Source of the DNA: an uncultured Burkholderiales bacterium
GTDB taxonomy: Bacteria; Pseudomonadota; Gammaproteobacteria; Burkholderiales; Burkholderiaceae_C
DNA length: 58,815 bases
Direction: 5' to 3'
NCBI GenBank assembly: GCA_903870145.1
Contig: CAIQBO010000032.1
Span: forward strand, 1 to 58,815
Shown: piece by piece, positions 56,428-58,815 of the stretch
Layout of the letters: every line of letters starts with the position of its first letter
Numbering within the stretch: position 1 is the first letter of the stretch
The notes under the pieces: generated by a model
Databases searched by the model: none
What the model saw: only the letters and a program-made list of their open reading frames with translations
What the model was told of the DNA's origin: nothing
Translations under genes and position numbers: made by a program

Positions 56428-57095
56428 CCGAGTCACAAGCTCGCGAAGAAATTTGCCGCATCGGCCAAAGCTTGTTTCAGCGCGGCTATGTGCACGCCAG
56501 CGCTGGCAACATCAGCCTGCGCGTTGGCACGGGGTTTTTGATCACCCCAACCGATGCATGCTTGGGGTTTTTAGACCCTGCGCAATTGGCCATGCTCAAC
56601 GTCAATGGCACACAAATCAGTGGCGCAACAGCCAGCAAAACCATCGCCTTGCACCGCCAAATTTATGCCACCTCCGATGCCAGCGCGCAAGCCCTGCCGG
56701 CGCTGTGCGTGATTCACACGCACAGCACGCATTGCGTGGCCCGCAGTTTGACTTGCAATGACACAGAATTGCTGCCCCCCATCACCCCTTATTTCGTGAT
56801 GAAGGTGGGGCATGTGCCATTGATTCCCTACCATCGCCCCGGTAATGGCGCAGCAGCCACTGCGGTAGCGCAAACCATCACGCGCTATGCCCAGCAAGGC
56901 ACGCCCATTCGGGCGGTCATGCTCTCGCGTTTGGGCCCCAATGTATGGCATCAAAATTTGGCCAGTGCCATGGCCACTCTGGAGGAGTTGGAAGAGACCG
57001 CCAAGCTGATGAATTTGTGTGCTGCACAAAGTCCTGCTTCTTTGAGCGAGTTGCAACTGCAAGAGTTGAAAGAAAATTTCGGCGCGCACTGGTGA
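56424..57095 (+). CDS. otnC: 3-oxo-tetronate 4-phosphate decarboxylase
   Basis: 223 residues of the class II aldolase/adducin fold: RGYVHASAGNISLRVGTGFLITPTD near the N-terminus, the zinc ligands in VIHTHSTHCVARSL, and a third His in the helical part. The enzyme decarboxylates 3-oxo-tetronate 4-phosphate to dihydroxyacetone phosphate, which feeds glycolysis. The gene overlaps otnK by four bases; otnI follows after 87 gene-free bases. Confidence 0.9.
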   Translation: MTESQAREEICRIGQSLFQRGYVHASAGNISLRVGTGFLITPTDACLGFLDPAQLAMLNVNGTQISGATASKTIALHRQIYATSDASAQALPALCVIHTHSTHCVARSLTCNDTELLPPITPYFVMKVGHVPLIPYHRPGNGAAATAVAQTITRYAQQGTPIRAVMLSRLGPNVWHQNLASAMATLEELEETAKLMNLCAAQSPASLSELQLQELKENFGAHW

Positions 57096-57182
57096 CATCA
57101 AGTGCTGCGCACTGCTGCAACTATTTTAAAAAAATACATCCTCCAGTCGATCACGCTCTAACGCATTCACAAGGTTTTTGCC

Positions 57183-58046
57183 ATGCCCCAATTTGCTGCC
57201 AACCTGTCCATGATGTACCCCGATTTGACATTTCTCGATCGCTTCGAGGCAGCCGCCCAAGACGGCTTCAAAGCGGTCGAGTACTTGTTTCCCTATGCCT
57301 GGCCCGCGCAGGAATTGGCAGCCCGCCTAAAGGCCCATGGCCTGGAGCAAGTCTTGTTCAACATGCCCCCCGGCGGCTTGGATGCGCCAGGCGCTTTGCA
57401 GGCCTGGGAGGCCGGTGATCGAGGCACCGCCTGCGCCCCTGGCCGACAAGCCGAGTTCAAGGCCGGCGTGCACATGGCCATGCGTTATGCGCAAACCTTG
57501 AACTGCCCACGCATCCATGCCATGGCCGGTCTGCTGCCCCCAGGTGTTTCACGTGCGCAAGCACAAGAGACCTTGGTGGCCAATTTGAAATGGGCCTGCC
57601 AAGAAGCAGGTATGCTGGGTTTGGACGTTTTGCTCGAGCCCATCAACCCGCGCGGCATTCCCGGATTTTTTGTCAACCGGCAAGACCATGCACACGAAAT
57701 TTTGGCGCTGGTGGATGCGCCCAATTTGAAAGTACAAATGGATTTGTTCCACTGCCAAATTGTAGAAGGCGATGTGAGCACCAAAATTGAAAAGTACCTG
57801 CCCACGGGCCATGTGGGTCATTTTCAAATTGCCGATGTGCCCGCCCGCCATGAGCCCGGCACTGGCGAGTTGAACTGGCCTTATTTGTTCGAGTTGATTG
57901 ACCAAGTTGCTGCAAAGTGCCAGTGGCAAGGCTGGGTCGGTTGCGAATATGTGCCCGCTGACACCAGCGCCGGCGGCACCTCGCGCGGCTTGACTTGGCT
58001 GAAAGAATGGAACGCTGCGCATCCCTTGGCCAGCAAGCCTGCTTGA
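57183..58046 (+). CDS. otnI: 2-oxo-tetronate isomerase
   Basis: 287 residues, somewhat longer than the usual 260 of the hydroxypyruvate isomerase/OtnI family, mostly at the C-terminus. TIM-barrel motifs: FAANLSMMYPDLTFLDRFEAA, FNMPPGG, LEPINPRGIPGFFVNRQ (metal and substrate ligands), and HFQIADVPARHEPGTGELNW. Isomerises 2-oxo-tetronate to 3-oxo-tetronate, the step between ltnD and otnK, completing the pathway. Confidence 0.9.
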   Translation: MPQFAANLSMMYPDLTFLDRFEAAAQDGFKAVEYLFPYAWPAQELAARLKAHGLEQVLFNMPPGGLDAPGALQAWEAGDRGTACAPGRQAEFKAGVHMAMRYAQTLNCPRIHAMAGLLPPGVSRAQAQETLVANLKWACQEAGMLGLDVLLEPINPRGIPGFFVNRQDHAHEILALVDAPNLKVQMDLFHCQIVEGDVSTKIEKYLPTGHVGHFQIADVPARHEPGTGELNWPYLFELIDQVAAKCQWQGWVGCEYVPADTSAGGTSRGLTWLKEWNAAHPLASKPA

Positions 58047-58114
58047 GCCTTGGCGCTGCACGCAGTAAAGTCAGCCATTGAAAAAATAATTTCACCCCCT
58101 CTTAGGAGATTTGC

Positions 58115-58815
58115 ATGAACGCCCCACTGCACAAAGAAATTCCAGCAGCCCTCCTGAACAGCAGCACCGCACTGAGCGATGTCAGCCAAGCGTGGGACGA
58201 TCAAATCGTGCAGCAGTTGACGCGCTACATTGAAGTGCCCGCCAAATCACCGTCCTTTGACGCCAACTGGCAAGCCAATGGCTACTTGGACAGCGTGATG
58301 CGCCAAACCGCTCAATGGATTGAGTCGCAAAAAGTAGCGGGCTTGAGTTTGGAAATTGTGCGCCTGCCTGGGCGCACCCCTGTGATGTTTTTTGACATTG
58401 CAGCCACGCGCGCGGCAGACCAGCACAGCAGCCAAACCGTGCTGATGTACGGCCACTTGGACAAGCAGCCCGAGTTCAATGGCTGGCGCAATGACCTTGG
58501 CCCCTGGACTCCGAAATACGAAAACGGCAAGCTTTATGGGCGCGGCGGTGCCGACGATGGCTACGCCGCCTACGCCAGCATTGCTGCCGTGCAAGCGCTG
58601 AAAAATCAAAACATACCGCACCCGCGCATCGTGGGCTTGATCGAGACTTGTGAAGAGTCTGGCTCTTACGATTTGATGCCCTACATCGACTTGCTGCGCC
58701 CCCGTTTGGGCGATGTGGGCTTGGTCATTTGCTTGGACAGTGGCGCTGGCAACTACGACCAACTGTGGTTGACCACCAGCCTGCGCGGCATGGCCAGTGG
58801 CACCTTGAAAGTGGA
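58115..58815 (+). CDS. M20-family metallopeptidase, 3' end missing
   Basis: At least 233 residues, from an ATG at 58115 behind TTAGGAGATTTGC; the gene leaves the window on the right. Metal-binding motifs of the M20/dipeptidase group are visible: MYGHLDKQPEFNGW, GRGGADDGYAAYAS and IETCEESGSYD. Such enzymes hydrolyse dipeptides or deacylate amino acids. It lies 68 bases after otnI, in the same direction; whether it belongs to the same transcript is unclear. Confidence 0.9.
   Translation, partial: MNAPLHKEIPAALLNSSTALSDVSQAWDDQIVQQLTRYIEVPAKSPSFDANWQANGYLDSVMRQTAQWIESQKVAGLSLEIVRLPGRTPVMFFDIAATRAADQHSSQTVLMYGHLDKQPEFNGWRNDLGPWTPKYENGKLYGRGGADDGYAAYASIAAVQALKNQNIPHPRIVGLIETCEESGSYDLMPYIDLLRPRLGDVGLVICLDSGAGNYDQLWLTTSLRGMASGTLKV

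Overview
The window reads as the replication-origin region of a betaproteobacterial chromosome, most likely order Burkholderiales and family Comamonadaceae (Limnohabitans- or Rhodoferax-like). This is inferred from the protein families and gene pairings; no database search was run. The origin lies between gyrB-dnaN-dnaA (leftward) and rpmH-rnpA-yidD-yidC-mnmE (rightward). Genes are tightly packed with many 4-base start/stop overlaps. No tRNA, rRNA, insertion sequence, prophage or CRISPR array was recognised.

Layout. 1-7 kb: a type I secretion ATPase cut by the left edge, and upstream of it on the same strand a 1919-residue Ig-like repeat surface protein that is its likely cargo. 7-11 kb: dacB, a GDSL lipoprotein and an OmpW-type porin. 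11-19 kb: housekeeping genes (tsaC/sua5, purK, purE, a ybbN-like thioredoxin-TPR gene, purC, fba, a PAP2 phosphatase, pyk). 19-22 kb: a small accessory patch with an IclR regulator reduced to its DNA-binding domain, an orphan Rieske ferredoxin, an MmgE/PrpD protein and a fatty acid desaturase. 22-31 kb: pgk, azlCD, fmt-def, dprA, and yajC-secD-secF. 31-34 kb: a cobalt-type nitrile hydratase operon with its activator gene, a small iron-permease-family protein and an RhtA-type exporter. 34-44 kb: the origin cluster. 44-49 kb: an MsbA-like ABC transporter, apt, and kdsD-kdsC-lptC followed by a short-chain dehydrogenase. 49-51 kb: a glycine-rich RNA-binding protein and an ammonium transporter.

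51-58.8 kb is the most informative regulatory region. A SAM-II riboswitch aptamer lies directly behind a promoter -10 box, followed by an intrinsic terminator and then metX. The aptamer tail can form a continuous 10-base-pair antiterminator with the 3' arm of that terminator, so transcriptional control of methionine synthesis by S-adenosylmethionine can be read from the sequence. metX and metW are followed, almost without gaps, by a quinone oxidoreductase gene and a four-enzyme L-threonate/D-erythronate catabolic set (ltnD-otnK-otnC-otnI), then an M20 peptidase cut by the right edge.

Most of the window is core genome. The parts that look accessory or unusual are the adhesin/secretion locus, the reduced IclR/Rieske patch, the nitrile hydratase operon, and the coupling of the SAM-II-controlled met genes to the threonate pathway.
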